Shown here: positions 7,839-17,399 of the stretch, piece after piece
Position numbering within the stretch: the first letter of the stretch is position 1
Layout: every line of letters begins with the position of its first letter
Source of the DNA: Kitasatospora sp. A2-31
Lineage (GTDB): Bacteria; Actinomycetota; Actinomycetes; Streptomycetales; Streptomycetaceae
Assembly (NCBI RefSeq): GCF_022288725.1
Contig: NZ_JAKNTA010000004.1
Location: 209,697-273,696 of the forward strand
Direction of reading: 5' to 3'
Length of the DNA: 64,000 nt
The notes under the pieces: model-generated
Told to the model about the DNA's origin: nothing
Seen by the model: the letters and a program-made list of their open reading frames with translations, nothing else
Database searches by the model: none
Made by a program: the position numbers and the translations under genes

Positions 7839-9419
7839 GTGCCGGACACCACGACGACCGCGGTCGCCGCATCCACCATGCGTGACCGGGTCGAGGAGCT
7901 GCGGAGCCTGCGGGCCGGGATCCGCGCGGGAGACCCGAGGGCCACCGAGGCCCAGCGTGACAAGGGCAAGCTGACCGCCCGTGAGCGCATCGAGCTGCTC
8001 TTTGACGAGGGCTCGTTCCGCGAGGTGGAGCCGCTGCGCCGGCACCGCGCCACCGGCTTCGGCCTGGAGGCGAAGAAGCCGCACACCGACGGCGTCGTCG
8101 TCGGCTGGGGCACGGTGCACGGCCGGACGGTCTTCACCTACGCCCATGACTTCCGGATCTTCGGCGGCGCGCTGGGCGAGGCCCATGCCCAGAAGATCCA
8201 CAAGATCATGGACATGGCCATCGCGGCCGGTGCGCCGCTGGTGTCGCTGAACGACGGCGCCGGCGCCCGCATCCAGGAGGGCGTCACCGCCCTGGCCGGC
8301 TACGGCGGCATCTTCCAGCGCAACACCCGTGCCTCCGGCGTCATCCCGCAGATCTCGGTGATGCTCGGCCCGTGCGCCGGCGGCGCCGCGTACTCCCCGG
8401 CCCTGACGGACTTCGTGTTCATGGTCCGCGAGACCTCGCAGATGTTCATCACCGGCCCGGACGTGGTCCAGGCTGTGACCGGCGAGAAGATCAGCCAGAA
8501 CGGCCTGGGCGGCGCCGACGTCCACTCCGGGGTCTCCGGCGTCTCGCACTTCGCCTACGACGACGAGCAGTCCTGCATCGAGGAGGTCCGCTACCTCCTG
8601 TCGCTGCTGCCGCAGAACAACCGCGAGATGCCGCCGACCGTCGTCAACGACGACCCGGTGGACCGCCGCAACGACGCGCTGCTCGACCTGGTGCCGGTCG
8701 ACGGCAACCGCCCGTACGACATGCGCAAGGTGATCGAGGAGATCGTCGACCACGGCGAGTACCTGGAGGTCCACGAGCACTGGGCCACCAACGTGCTCTG
8801 CGTGCTGGCCCGACTCGGCGGCCGGCCGGTCGGTGTGGTGGCCAGCCAGCCGCAGTCGATGGCCGGCGTGCTGGACATCCACGCCTCCGAGAAGGCCGCG
8901 CGCTTCGTGCAGTTCTGTGACGCCTTCACCATCCCGCTGGTGACCCTGGTCGACGTCCCGGGCTTCCTGCCCGGCGTCGGCCAGGAGCACGACGGCATCA
9001 TCCGGCACGGCGCCAAGCTGCTGTACGCCTACTGCAACGCCACCGTGCCGCGCGTCCAGCTGATCCTGCGCAAGGCCTACGGCGGCGCGTACATCGTGAT
9101 GGACTCCCGTTCGATCGGCGCGGACCTCTCGTTCGCCTGGCCGACCAACGAGATCGCCGTCATGGGCGCCGAGGGCGCCGCCAACGTCGTCTTCCGCCGG
9201 GAGATCGCCGCCTCCGACACGCCGGACGCCACCCGCGCCCAGCTGGTCAAGGAGTACACCGCCGAGCTGATGCACCCGTACTACGCGGCCGAGCGCGGCC
9301 TCGTGGACGACGTCATCGACCCCGCGGAGACCCGGGCCACCCTGATCGCGGCGCTCGACATGCTGGCGACCAAGCACGCGCTGCTGCCGGCCCGCAAGCA
9401 CGGGAACCCGCCGCAGTGA
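7839..9419 (+). CDS. pccB: Acyl-CoA carboxylase beta subunit (propionyl-CoA carboxylase type)
   Basis: A 526-residue carboxyltransferase subunit that moves CO2 from biotin on the alpha subunit to propionyl-CoA (and possibly acetyl-CoA), giving methylmalonyl-CoA. Seen: the N-terminal crotonase-like half with GGALGEAHAQKIHKIMDMA and the oxyanion segment GPCAGGAAYSPALTDF, and the C-terminal half with VDVPGFLPGVGQEHDGIIRHGAKLL and RKAYGGAYIVM. An Asp follows the GPCAGGAAYSPALT segment at the position that favours propionyl-CoA over acetyl-CoA in related enzymes; this is suggestive only. GTG 7839 was chosen because a purine-rich AAGGGGGG lies 8 bases upstream; homology starts slightly later. It overlaps the epsilon gene. 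No biotin-carrying alpha subunit is in the window. Confidence 0.92.
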   Translation: MPDTTTTAVAASTMRDRVEELRSLRAGIRAGDPRATEAQRDKGKLTARERIELLFDEGSFREVEPLRRHRATGFGLEAKKPHTDGVVVGWGTVHGRTVFTYAHDFRIFGGALGEAHAQKIHKIMDMAIAAGAPLVSLNDGAGARIQEGVTALAGYGGIFQRNTRASGVIPQISVMLGPCAGGAAYSPALTDFVFMVRETSQMFITGPDVVQAVTGEKISQNGLGGADVHSGVSGVSHFAYDDEQSCIEEVRYLLSLLPQNNREMPPTVVNDDPVDRRNDALLDLVPVDGNRPYDMRKVIEEIVDHGEYLEVHEHWATNVLCVLARLGGRPVGVVASQPQSMAGVLDIHASEKAARFVQFCDAFTIPLVTLVDVPGFLPGVGQEHDGIIRHGAKLLYAYCNATVPRVQLILRKAYGGAYIVMDSRSIGADLSFAWPTNEIAVMGAEGAANVVFRREIAASDTPDATRAQLVKEYTAELMHPYYAAERGLVDDVIDPAETRATLIAALDMLATKHALLPARKHGNPPQ

Positions 9420-9709
9420 GCGCCGTCCACGCCCCCGCCGTCCCCGCCCTCGCCGGGCCCGAACCGGGCGGGTCCGAACCGGGCGGGCCCGAACCCGCCG
9501 GGCCCGAACCGGGCGATTGCGGTCCGCGCGGGCCGGTGCTGCGGGTCCTCCGCGGGCGGCCCACCGGCGACGAACTGGCGGTGCTGGCGGCGGTGCTGAC
9601 CGCGGTGCTGGCGCCGGCCGTCCGCCGGGCGGCGACCGTGCCGCCGGTCCGGCCGGCCCCGCCGGCGCGCTGGGAGCGTGCCGAGCCGCGGCCGGTGCAC
9701 CGACCGTGA
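9416..9709 (+). CDS. Acyl-CoA carboxylase epsilon subunit
   Basis: A 97-residue small subunit found only in actinobacterial acyl-CoA carboxylases, where it stabilises and activates the alpha-beta complex. Seen: the core PVLRVLRGRPTGDELAVLAAVLTAV and a C-terminal Trp-containing tail (PPARWERAEPR), the two conserved features of the family. GTG 9416 overlaps the TGA of the beta gene (GTGA), which implies translational coupling. The N-terminal third is a Pro-Glu-Pro-Gly repeat encoded by about four 15-bp units (9455-9514), a low-complexity arm longer than in many relatives. Confidence 0.85.
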   Translation: MSAVHAPAVPALAGPEPGGSEPGGPEPAGPEPGDCGPRGPVLRVLRGRPTGDELAVLAAVLTAVLAPAVRRAATVPPVRPAPPARWERAEPRPVHRP

Positions 9710-9830
9710 CACGTTCCTGCAGGTCCGCTTGTCGCTGCCGAGAAGCGGCTGGTAAGAACGACCAGTCTTGGAAGATCAACAACGGATGCGGCCGGCTCAC
9801 CACACGGCCGCGGTTGAGGGGAGGCGACTG

Positions 9831-12776
9831 ATGCTCCAGGTGGTTTTCAGGATCCTCGGCCCTCTGGACGTCCAGGTGGACGGCCGACCGGTCCCGCTCT
9901 CCGGAGCCCGGCAGCGCACCATCCTCGCCATGCTGCTGCTCTCCGCCGACCACGTCGTCTCGGTCGATACCCTCGCCGAGGCGGTCTGGCAGGGCTCGCC
10001 CCCGACGACGTTCGTGAACCAGATCGCGATCTGCGTGTCGGGCCTGCGCAAGGCCTTCAAGGCGGCGGTCGGGGCGGACGACCTGATCGTCACCTCCCAC
10101 CCCGGCTACCAGCTTGCCACCGGCACCCACCGCATCGACGCCGCCGAGTTCGACCAGCTGGTGGACGAGGCCCGCGAGGCGCGGCGGCGCGGGCGCACCG
10201 CCGTGGCGGCCGGGCTGCTGGAGCAGGCGCTCGGCCTCTGGCGCGGCCGCGCGCTCGAAGGCGTGGCGGCCGGGCGGGTGGCGGCCGAGGCGGCCCGGCT
10301 CGACGAGCAGCGCCTCGCCGTCCACGAGGAGTTCACCTCGCTCCGGCTCGACCTCGGCCGGCACCGCGAACTCATCGGCGAACTGACGTCGTTCCTCGCC
10401 GAGCACGGGCTGCGCGAGCAGGCCCGGGCCCAGCTGATGCTCGCCCAGTACCGGTCGGGCCTGCGGGCCGAGGCACTGGAGACCTACCGGGACGCCCGCC
10501 GGCTCTTCGCCGACGAGCTCGGCATCGAACCCGGACCGCGGCTGCGGCAGCTGCACGACGCGGTGCTCGCCGACGAGGCGTGGCTGGCCGGGCCGGCCGT
10601 CGAGCCGACGGCCGGGGGAACGCCCCCCGACCCGGGACCGCCGGCCGCCGGTGGGCCACGGTCCGGCCCCGCCGCAGCCGCCGCAGCCGCCGGTACAGCG
10701 GACGCCGGTGCGGAACGGAAAGGATTCCGTTCCGCTTTCGAGCCCGTTTCACAGCGTCGCGGCCGCCCGCGGCAGCCCACCGTCCCGGCGGCCCGGACGC
10801 GGGGCACGGATCGGCGCTCCGAGCCCGTCGAGGTCCCGCTCGCCCGGTCCCCGCGGAACATCCAACCGGCTGCATCCGCACTGGAGTTCCGGCTGCTCGG
10901 GCCGGTCGAGGCGATTGCCGGCGGCCGGGAGATCCCGCTGGACGGTGCCAAGCAGCGCTCCGTCCTGGCCGCCCTGCTCCTGGCCGACGGCCGGTTGCTG
11001 CCCGACGACCGGCTCTCCACCCTGATCTGGGGCTGGGAACCGCCGGCCACCTGGACGGCCCAACTGCACACCTACGCCTCCCGGTTGCGCGGGCGGCTCG
11101 GCCCGCTCGTCGACCTGGTCCGGCGGGGCCCGGGCTACCGGCTGGACATCGGGCCGGCCCGGCTGGACCTGCGCGAGTTCCGGCGCGACGCCGACCTCGG
11201 CCACCGTGCCCTGGAGAACGGCGCCTACGCCCGCGCGGCCGAACTGCTCTCCGCCGCGCTCGGGCAGTGGCGGGGCGAGCCGCTCACCGGCGTCACCCCG
11301 CAGCTCGCGGAGAAGGAGCTGCCGGCGTTGGAGGAGAGCCGCCTCGCCGTGCTGGAGGACCGCATCGAGGCGGAGCTCGCCCTCGGCGGCCACCGCGCGG
11401 CCGTCCCCGAACTGCTCCGCCTGGTCGCCGAACACCCCACCCGGGAGCGACTGCGCGGCCAGCTGATGATCGGCCTGTACCGCTGCGACCGGCAGGGCGA
11501 CGCACTGGAGGTGTACGAGGCCGGTCGGCGGCTGCTCGCCGAAGAGCTGGGTGTGGACCCGGGACCGGCGCTGCGGCGGCTCCACCACCAGGTGCTCACC
11601 GGGGACCTCACCCACCCCGGGGTGCCCGAGGGATCGGCCGCGGTGCTGGCACCGGCCGTCCGGCTCGCCCCCGCGCCACCGCGCGGCACCCGCCCGGCCG
11701 TCGCACCGGCCGGCGGGGAGGAGCGCGGCGGGCTGGTCCCGGCGATGCTGCCACCCGCCACCGCCGACTTCATCGGCCGGGAACGCCACCTCACGGCCCT
11801 GGCGGCAGCCCTGCGCGGCGTCCGGCCCGACGGCCCGGCGGCCGCGGCCGCCGTCGAGGACCCGGCCGCCCCGGCAGGGCCGGTGGTGCTGACCGGCAGC
11901 GCCGGGACCGGGAAGTCCACACTCGCCGTCCACGCCGCGCACCTCGTCCGGGACGACTTCCCGGACGGGCACCTCTACGCGGACCTGACCGCCCCGGACG
12001 GCACCCCGCGCGATCCCGGCGCGGTGCTCGGGGGATTCCTGCGTGCCCTCGGCGCCGACGAGCCCGAGCTGCCGGAAGCCCTGGACGAACGGGTCCGGCT
12101 CTACCGCAGCCGGCTCGCCGGCCGGCACGTCCTGGTGGTCCTGGACAACGCCGCCGACGACCGCCAGGTCCGCCCGCTGCTCACCGCGGAGAGCCGCAGC
12201 CGGACCCTGGTCACCAGCCGGGCCGCGCTCGGCGTGCTGGAGGGCGCCCGGCGCTTCCAGGTCGGCCCGCTGGACTTCCCCGGCGCCTACCAACTGCTCG
12301 CCGCGGCCGGCCGCGAGCGGGTGGCCGCCGACCCCGCCGCGACGGCGCGGATCGTCGAGCTGTGCGAGCGCCTGCCGCTCGCACTGCGGGTCTGCGCCGC
12401 CCGGCTGGCCGCCCATGCGCACTGGTCCCCGGCCCGGCTCGCCGACCGGCTCACTCCGGCCGAGCACCGGCTGGACGAGCTGCGCCTCGGCGACCTGGAC
12501 GTCCGGGCCCGCCTCTGCTCCGGCCTGCCCGGCCTCGACCCCGTCGCCCGGGCCGCCCTGGGCGTGCTCGCCCGGGCGGACGCCGACAGCTGGACCCCCG
12601 TGGACGCCGCCGCCCTGCTCGGCTCGTCCGAGCGGGACGCCGAGGAGGTCCTGGAGCTACTGACCGGCGCCCGGCTGCTCACCGCCGCCGAGGACCGGGC
12701 CGAGCTGCGGTACCGCTTCGCGCCGCTGGTGCGCCTCGTCGCGCTGGAGGAGTGCCGCACGGCCGTGGCCGTCTGA
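9831..12776 (+). CDS. SARP-family regulator with tandem SARP units and an NB-ARC ATPase domain
   Basis: A 981-residue regulator of the Streptomyces antibiotic regulatory protein type. Unit 1: winged-helix DNA-binding domain (about 1-95, FRILGPLDVQVDGRPVPL, GARQRTILAMLL) and bacterial transcriptional activator domain (about 100-250, ending GPRLRQLHDAVL). After a low-complexity linker (about 250-345), unit 2 repeats both (about 350-595, FRLLGPVEAIAGGREIPL to GPALRRLHHQVL). An NB-ARC-type ATPase follows: FIGRERHLTAL near 645, P-loop GSAGTGKST near 690, Walker B HVLVVLDNAADD near 767, RLPLALRV. No TPR tail follows. Known large SARPs have one DNA-binding/BTAD unit before NB-ARC, so the duplication is unusual. 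ATG 9831 follows GGGGAGGCG. Confidence 0.87.
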   Translation: MLQVVFRILGPLDVQVDGRPVPLSGARQRTILAMLLLSADHVVSVDTLAEAVWQGSPPTTFVNQIAICVSGLRKAFKAAVGADDLIVTSHPGYQLATGTHRIDAAEFDQLVDEAREARRRGRTAVAAGLLEQALGLWRGRALEGVAAGRVAAEAARLDEQRLAVHEEFTSLRLDLGRHRELIGELTSFLAEHGLREQARAQLMLAQYRSGLRAEALETYRDARRLFADELGIEPGPRLRQLHDAVLADEAWLAGPAVEPTAGGTPPDPGPPAAGGPRSGPAAAAAAAGTADAGAERKGFRSAFEPVSQRRGRPRQPTVPAARTRGTDRRSEPVEVPLARSPRNIQPAASALEFRLLGPVEAIAGGREIPLDGAKQRSVLAALLLADGRLLPDDRLSTLIWGWEPPATWTAQLHTYASRLRGRLGPLVDLVRRGPGYRLDIGPARLDLREFRRDADLGHRALENGAYARAAELLSAALGQWRGEPLTGVTPQLAEKELPALEESRLAVLEDRIEAELALGGHRAAVPELLRLVAEHPTRERLRGQLMIGLYRCDRQGDALEVYEAGRRLLAEELGVDPGPALRRLHHQVLTGDLTHPGVPEGSAAVLAPAVRLAPAPPRGTRPAVAPAGGEERGGLVPAMLPPATADFIGRERHLTALAAALRGVRPDGPAAAAAVEDPAAPAGPVVLTGSAGTGKSTLAVHAAHLVRDDFPDGHLYADLTAPDGTPRDPGAVLGGFLRALGADEPELPEALDERVRLYRSRLAGRHVLVVLDNAADDRQVRPLLTAESRSRTLVTSRAALGVLEGARRFQVGPLDFPGAYQLLAAAGRERVAADPAATARIVELCERLPLALRVCAARLAAHAHWSPARLADRLTPAEHRLDELRLGDLDVRARLCSGLPGLDPVARAALGVLARADADSWTPVDAAALLGSSERDAEEVLELLTGARLLTAAEDRAELRYRFAPLVRLVALEECRTAVAV

Positions 12777-12786
12777 GCCTGCCCCC

Positions 12787-12823
12787 GGTCCGTCCGCCCC
12801 GCACGTGGCGGGGTGGACGGACC
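12787..12823. terminator. Terminator between the SARP gene and the convergent peptide gene
   Basis: A 16-bp stem with one G-T wobble (arms 12787-12802 and 12808-12823) and a 5-base loop, starting 11 bases after the SARP stop. It is placed to serve both converging genes. Confidence 0.75.
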
Positions 12824-12851
12824 GGCCTCCCCCTGCGGGGCGGGACACGCC

Positions 12852-13001
12852 CTACCCGCAGCCGCCGGCGTGGCCGACGTCCAGACTGCGGGCCGGCAGC
12901 GCGACGGCCAGCAGGTCCGGCTCGCTGAGCAGCAGTTCGAGGTCGAGGTACTGCGGCCACTGCCGTTCTTCGACGGCGGTGTCGGTGCTCGTGGTCTCCA
13001 T
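12852..13001 (-). CDS. 49-residue peptide, possible RiPP precursor; unrecognised
   Basis: A small gene convergent with the SARP gene. A textbook ribosome-binding site (GGAGGCG, 4 bases from the ATG) argues that it is translated. The first 20 residues are METTSTDTAVEERQWPQYLD. Then comes an acidic, Leu-rich stretch (LELLLSEPDLLAVALPA) and a C-terminal RSLDVGHAGGCG with the only Cys two residues from the end. An acidic Leu-rich leader before a short Gly/Cys tail is what many ribosomal peptide precursors look like, but no recognisable modification enzyme adjoins it and I know no matching family. Upstream on its strand, an AT-rich palindrome (13121-13133) could be part of its promoter. Confidence 0.55.
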   Translation of the reverse strand: METTSTDTAVEERQWPQYLDLELLLSEPDLLAVALPARSLDVGHAGGCG

Positions 13002-13231
13002 CGTCGCCTCCGGGCTCCGTGCTTCTCGGTGGAGAGAGCATGGGTCCGGCGGCTATGGCGCCCCTATCAATCCTCTGCGGATCGCCTCTGCCGCTCGGGG
13101 GATCGGATGAGAGCGCGAATATAGAAATTCTATGGAGGCTTGGGGCAGGGTCGCGGCGGGGACGTCCGGGCCGGTGTACCGGGAGGCGCCCGGGCAGGGC
13201 GGCCACCCGGTCACGGCCCCGGTCGGCCCGG
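13002..13231. other. Intergenic region with AT-rich palindrome
   Basis: No gene seen. ATAGAAATTCTAT (13121-13133), a 13-base palindrome with an odd centre, stands out in GC-rich surroundings. It lies about 120 bases upstream of the 49-residue peptide gene on the minus strand and just downstream of the SnoaL-like gene, so it probably contributes a promoter or operator for the peptide gene. Confidence 0.35.
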
Positions 13232-13690
13232 TCAGCCGTCGATCAGCCGGGCGAAGACGACGGTGTCGAAGATGTCCTCCATCCGCACCGCCCGGCCGTC
13301 GCGGAACGTCCACGAGTGGACGAACGACAGGGTCTCGGTGCGCCCGCTCAGCGAGGTGACGGCGCGGACGCCGAAGACCACCACGCGGTCGCCGGAGTGG
13401 ACGAACTCCTTCGGCTCCAGCCGCATTCCTCCGAGGACGGTCGGCACCCGGGCCAGGAACTCGCGGACGCCCGCGTGGCCGAGCTTGGTCCCGCCGAGCC
13501 CGTACGGGGCCAGCCCGTCGGGGTGGACCCACTCGATGCCCGGGTCCATGGTCGCCAGCAGCGCGGCGAGGTCCCGATCGTGGAAGGCCCGGTACGCGGC
13601 GTGGACGACGGCGAGGTTGTCGTGGCTGCCGCGGCGGTCGGCGGCGGCGAGCTCGTCGACAAAGGAAAGGTCGGCGTAGTCGACAGTCAT
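13232..13690 (-). CDS. SnoaL-like / NTF2-fold protein
   Basis: A 152-residue member of the SnoaL-like superfamily (alpha+beta barrel cone). It has the N-terminal helix HDNLAVVHAAYRAFHDRDLAALLATMDPGIEWVHPDG and a C-terminal sheet ending FRDGRAVRMEDIFDTVVFARL. Members are aldol cyclases, hydroxylases, isomerases or binding proteins; the reaction here cannot be read from sequence. It is the last gene of the operon A-T-TE synthetase, dehydrogenase/epimerase, SnoaL-like, with a 14-base gap to the gene before it, so it may act on the synthetase product. ATG 13690 is preceded by GAGGAG on the minus strand. Confidence 0.75.
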   Translation of the reverse strand: MTVDYADLSFVDELAAADRRGSHDNLAVVHAAYRAFHDRDLAALLATMDPGIEWVHPDGLAPYGLGGTKLGHAGVREFLARVPTVLGGMRLEPKEFVHSGDRVVVFGVRAVTSLSGRTETLSFVHSWTFRDGRAVRMEDIFDTVVFARLIDG

Positions 13691-13704
13691 CAGGGTGGCT
13701 CTCC

Positions 13705-14628
13705 TCAGCGGATGTGGTCGGGGTACAGGGCTTCGAGGGTCAGGCGGATGCCCTCGCGCCAGTCGACCTCGCACGGCCCGGTCAGCGCGCGGCGTCGGGT
13801 CGGGTCGAACCGGTAGGTCTCCCGCGTGACTTCGCTCGGCACCAGCTCGGCCGGCACGCCGGTGAGCTCCTCGATGTAGCGCAGGCAGTCGGTGATTCCG
13901 ACCGCCTCGTCGCCGCCCCAGTTGACCAGGGTCGTCGGCACCGAGGCGGCCGCCCACAGGTGCGGGACCTGCCGGACCAGGTCGCTGGTGTACAGCAGCG
14001 AGCACCAGTTCTGGCCCTCCAGCGGCACCGGGATCGGCTGGCCCGCGAGCATCCGACGGAAGTACAGCATCGGCACACCGCCGTAACCGCCCGGGCCGTA
14101 GGCGATGTTGAGCCGGGCGATGGTGGTCGGCAGACCCAGCACCCGGGCGAGCGCGCGGACCGCCCCCTCGGTGGCGATCTTGCCCACCGGGTAGGCCGGC
14201 AACCAGTCCGCGACGCCGTCGATCGGGTCGTCCTCGGTGTAGGCGTGGTCCAGCGTCTGCCGGGCGTAGAGCGCACCGGTCGAGACGTAGAGGAACGACT
14301 CCGCAGTTCGGCAGTGCGCCATCAGCCGGCCGGTGGCCGAGACGTTGACGTCGATCGCCCGGTTGAAGTCGCCGTCCTCGCCGCGCCGGACCGCCGAGTG
14401 GATGACGTGGGTGAAGTCCTGCGGCACGCCCTTGAGCGCGTACTCGCCGTCGTCCTCCATGTCCCAGCGCCAGGTGGTGATTCCCCGTGCCCGCAGGTCG
14501 TCCTCGACGCCCGGCGTGCCGAAGCGGCCCAGGCACCAGACCTCGTTGCCCTGTTCGGCGAGCGCCTCCGCCACCGGCCGGGCGACCTGACCGGTGCCCC
14601 CGGTCACCAGGATCTTGCTGCCCTTCAC
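13705..14628 (-). CDS. NAD-dependent epimerase/dehydratase (extended SDR)
   Basis: A 307-residue extended short-chain dehydrogenase/reductase. Seen: N-terminal Rossmann motif [18 protein letters not shown], the active-site YPVGK near residue 147 with an upstream catalytic-type Ser/Thr in [11 protein letters not shown], and a C-terminal substrate-binding part. Relatives are sugar epimerases or dehydratases, or reductases of ketone intermediates. The start is a GTG at 14628 that overlaps the TGA of the synthetase gene by 4 bases, implying tight coupling. A role on the synthetase product (keto reduction or rearrangement) is inference from context. Confidence 0.8.
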   Translation of the reverse strand: MKGSKILVTGGTGQVARPVAEALAEQGNEVWCLGRFGTPGVEDDLRARGITTWRWDMEDDGEYALKGVPQDFTHVIHSAVRRGEDGDFNRAIDVNVSATGRLMAHCRTAESFLYVSTGALYARQTLDHAYTEDDPIDGVADWLPAYPVGKIATEGAVRALARVLGLPTTIARLNIAYGPGGYGGVPMLYFRRMLAGQPIPVPLEGQNWCSLLYTSDLVRQVPHLWAAASVPTTLVNWGGDEAVGITDCLRYIEELTGVPAELVPSEVTRETYRFDPTRRRALTGPCEVDWREGIRLTLEALYPDHIR

Positions 14629-17399
14629 TTGCCCTCTCCCATCGCCAGGTCCAGCTCCTTGCGCAGAATCGCCTGGAACGCCGCCACGTGCTGCGGGCTC
14701 ATCAGCGTGTAGTGCTCACCGGGCACTTCGACGTACCGGTTCGGTTCCTCGGTGAAGTCGTCCCAGCACCGAAGCTCGTTCTCCAGCCAGTCCTCCTTGG
14801 TGCCCCGCAGCGGGATCGCGTAGAAGACCGACATCCGGCGGACGCTGCCCTCCGGCCGGTAGCTGCGCCCCAGGTCGGTGAGCCGGTCGGCGAGCTCCGC
14901 CCAGGCCGCGAACTTCTCGGCGTCCAGGTCGAGTTCGGCGATCCGATCGGCCGGCGCCAGGGCCAGCAGACGGTCCAGCTGCAGCTCCCGGGGGAGTCCG
15001 CGAAGTCGGGCGGGCAACTCCCGGGCCTGCTTCTTGTCGACGAGCGCGAGGAAGAAGGCCAGGTTGACGGCGGTCTCGGCGAAGTCGAGTTCGTCCATCC
15101 GGTACTTGATGTTCGGCGGCAGGTTGAAGCTGCCGACGAAGTCGACCCGCTCGCCCTCCGACTCCAGCACCTTGGCGATCTCGAAGGCGACCGCGCCGCC
15201 GTAGGAGTAGCCGGCCACGGCGTACGGACCGTGCGGCTGCCGTTCGCGGATCGCGGCGACGTAGGTGTCGACCATCTCCTCGAAGGTCCGGAACGGCTTC
15301 TCACCCTCGTTGAAACCGCGGGCGCGCAGCGCGTAGAAGGGCCGGTCCCCCACGAAGTACTGGGCCAGGTTGACGAAGACCAGCACCTCGCCGACCCCCG
15401 GGTGGACGCAGAACAGCGGCGTCTTGTCGCCGCTCAGCTGCATCGGCACGATCGGGTCGTAGGCGGTCTCGCCGGGCCCCCGCAGCCCGGCGAGAGCGCC
15501 CGCGAGCGAGCGTACGGTCGGCGCGGTCAGCACCGTGATGATCTGCAGGTCGTCCGCACCCAGCCGCTCCGCGACCTTGCTGCGCAGCCGCAGGATGTCC
15601 AGCGACGTGCCGCCCAGGTCGAAGAAGCTGGCGGTGGCGCTGATCCGGGCCGGGTCGAGGTCGAACAGCTCGCCGTAGATCTCGGCGAGGGCGTGCTCGG
15701 TGTCACCCTCCGGCGCGGTGTACCCACCGAGCCGACGGTCCGTCAACTCCTCGACCGAGCCGATCTGCTGTGCATAGCAGCCGGTCTCCAGTCGGTGGCG
15801 CATCAGAGCCCGCTGGACCTTGCCGAGGCTGGTCTTGGGGAAGGCCTCCTTCGGGAGCGGCAGGATCAGCGCCGGGCGGAAGCCCCAGTGCATCACCACC
15901 GTGCTGCGCACCGCGGCCAGCACCCGGTAGCGGCCGGACTCGTCCTCCTTGGGCACCTCGCAGTGGAAGGCCACCACCAGCTGCTCGGTGTCGGCGCCGG
16001 CCGGGCGGGTGGGGAAGGCCGCGACGAACGATCCTGCCACGCCCTCCAGTTGCTCCAGCGCGGTCTCGATCTCGTGGCTGAAGTAGTTGACTCCGTTGAC
16101 GATCACGCTGTCCTTGCTGCGGCCGACGAGGGTGAGCCGGCCCTCGTCGATCCGGCCGAGGTCGCCACTGCGGAACCAGCCGTCGGAGGTGAACGCCCCG
16201 CGGGTGGCCGCCTCGTCGTTGTGGTAGCCGCGGGTGATCATCGGGCCGCTGAGCTGGAGTTCGCCGACCTCGCCCTCGGGCAGCGCGCGGTCCTCGGGGT
16301 CGGCGACTCTGATCCGCAGACCGGCCACCGGCATGCCGAGGTTGGCGAACTCCTGGCCCTCGTCGCGGTGCGGGAAGCCCAGCGAGTAGATGCTTCCGGC
16401 GCAGGTCTCCGTCATGCCGAACGCGGGCCAGAGGGCGTCACGGCTCAGCCCGAACGGCGCGTACCGGTCGAGGAAGGCGGTGCCGGTGGCGCAGACCACC
16501 GCCTCGCCGCCGCTGACGATGTGCCGCAGCCGGGAGAGGTCCAGCCGTTCCCGGTCCGCCGCGGGTATCCGATCGGCGGCCGCGTTCAGCAGGCCCAGCA
16601 GGAAGTTCGGGGTGAAGGTCATCGTCACCCGGTGCTCGGAGATCAGCCGCAGGAACTCCAGCGGCTCACCGAGCACCACCTGGGCCGGTGCGTGGACCTG
16701 CCGGCAGCCGACGGAGAGCGGCAGCAGGTGGCACTCCAGCAGGGCGGCCACGTGGTCGAAGGAGACCCAGTTGAGACTGGTGTCGGCGGCGGTGAGCCGG
16801 TGGTAGCCGTTCTTCGCGGCCATCGACGCCAGCAGGTTGGCGTGGCTGAGCTCCACGGCCTTGGAGTTGCCGGTCGAGCCGGAGGTCAGCACGAGGACGG
16901 CGACGTCCGACGGCTGCGCCCGGTGCGGCTCCTCGTCGGCCGCCGCGCCGGTGCCCTGCCCGCTCTCCTCGAGCAGGGCGGTGAGCGTGGTGACGGAGAG
17001 ACCGTCCACCCGTGGCATCTCGGCCGCGAGCGCGTCGCTGGTGATGACCAGCGGCTGGTCCAGCAGATCGTTCGCATGGGTGAGTTGAGCGGCCCAGCGG
17101 TCCTGGTCGCCGCGCAGCGGAGCCATCGGGCAGGGGACGAAGCCGCCGAGCACGGCGGCCCAGAAGGCGGGCAGGAAGTCGGGGTGCTGCTCCAGCAGCA
17201 GGACGACCTTGTCCTCGGGGCGCAGGCCGCGGGCGCGCAGGCCGACGAGCAGACGGCCTGCCTCGGCGAGGAGTTCGGGGTGGGTCTGGTCGCGGTGGTC
17301 GGTGCCGGCGCCGCCCGAGCAGTAACGGACACCGTGGGCGGGCTGCCGCTCGGCGGCGGCGAGTAGCAGGTCGGCGATGGTCTGGGTGGGGACGTCCAT
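14625..17399 (-). CDS. NRPS-like A-T-TE synthetase of the aryl-pyruvate dimerising type
   Basis: A 924-residue single-module enzyme without a condensation domain. Adenylation domain (about 1-530): A3 [16 protein letters not shown] near 170, A5 [10 protein letters not shown] near 328, A7 [11 protein letters not shown] near 426, A10 [11 protein letters not shown] near 524. Carrier protein: [13 protein letters not shown] near 592. Thioesterase: [17 protein letters not shown] near 664, nucleophile GYSYGGAV near 728, [17 protein letters not shown] near 894. The A4 region reads [16 protein letters not shown], and that plus [10 protein letters not shown] matches what I recall of TdiA, AtrA, RalA and EchA, which activate aryl pyruvic acids and join two of them into quinones or furanones. 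Candidate products are of polyporic-acid or furanone type; the exact one is unknown. ATG 17399 has GGAGAG 5 bases upstream; another ATG at 17411 is less likely. Confidence 0.78.
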   Translation of the reverse strand: MDVPTQTIADLLLAAAERQPAHGVRYCSGGAGTDHRDQTHPELLAEAGRLLVGLRARGLRPEDKVVLLLEQHPDFLPAFWAAVLGGFVPCPMAPLRGDQDRWAAQLTHANDLLDQPLVITSDALAAEMPRVDGLSVTTLTALLEESGQGTGAAADEEPHRAQPSDVAVLVLTSGSTGNSKAVELSHANLLASMAAKNGYHRLTAADTSLNWVSFDHVAALLECHLLPLSVGCRQVHAPAQVVLGEPLEFLRLISEHRVTMTFTPNFLLGLLNAAADRIPAADRERLDLSRLRHIVSGGEAVVCATGTAFLDRYAPFGLSRDALWPAFGMTETCAGSIYSLGFPHRDEGQEFANLGMPVAGLRIRVADPEDRALPEGEVGELQLSGPMITRGYHNDEAATRGAFTSDGWFRSGDLGRIDEGRLTLVGRSKDSVIVNGVNYFSHEIETALEQLEGVAGSFVAAFPTRPAGADTEQLVVAFHCEVPKEDESGRYRVLAAVRSTVVMHWGFRPALILPLPKEAFPKTSLGKVQRALMRHRLETGCYAQQIGSVEELTDRRLGGYTAPEGDTEHALAEIYGELFDLDPARISATASFFDLGGTSLDILRLRSKVAERLGADDLQIITVLTAPTVRSLAGALAGLRGPGETAYDPIVPMQLSGDKTPLFCVHPGVGEVLVFVNLAQYFVGDRPFYALRARGFNEGEKPFRTFEEMVDTYVAAIRERQPHGPYAVAGYSYGGAVAFEIAKVLESEGERVDFVGSFNLPPNIKYRMDELDFAETAVNLAFFLALVDKKQARELPARLRGLPRELQLDRLLALAPADRIAELDLDAEKFAAWAELADRLTDLGRSYRPEGSVRRMSVFYAIPLRGTKEDWLENELRCWDDFTEEPNRYVEVPGEHYTLMSPQHVAAFQAILRKELDLAMGEGK

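Noticed and set aside
5230..7872. Very long open frame in another frame of the minus strand over the MmpL gene
   Set aside because: It is Arg/Gly/Pro-rich without any domain, and the MmpL frame in the same place has full family homology. High GC keeps alternative frames open.
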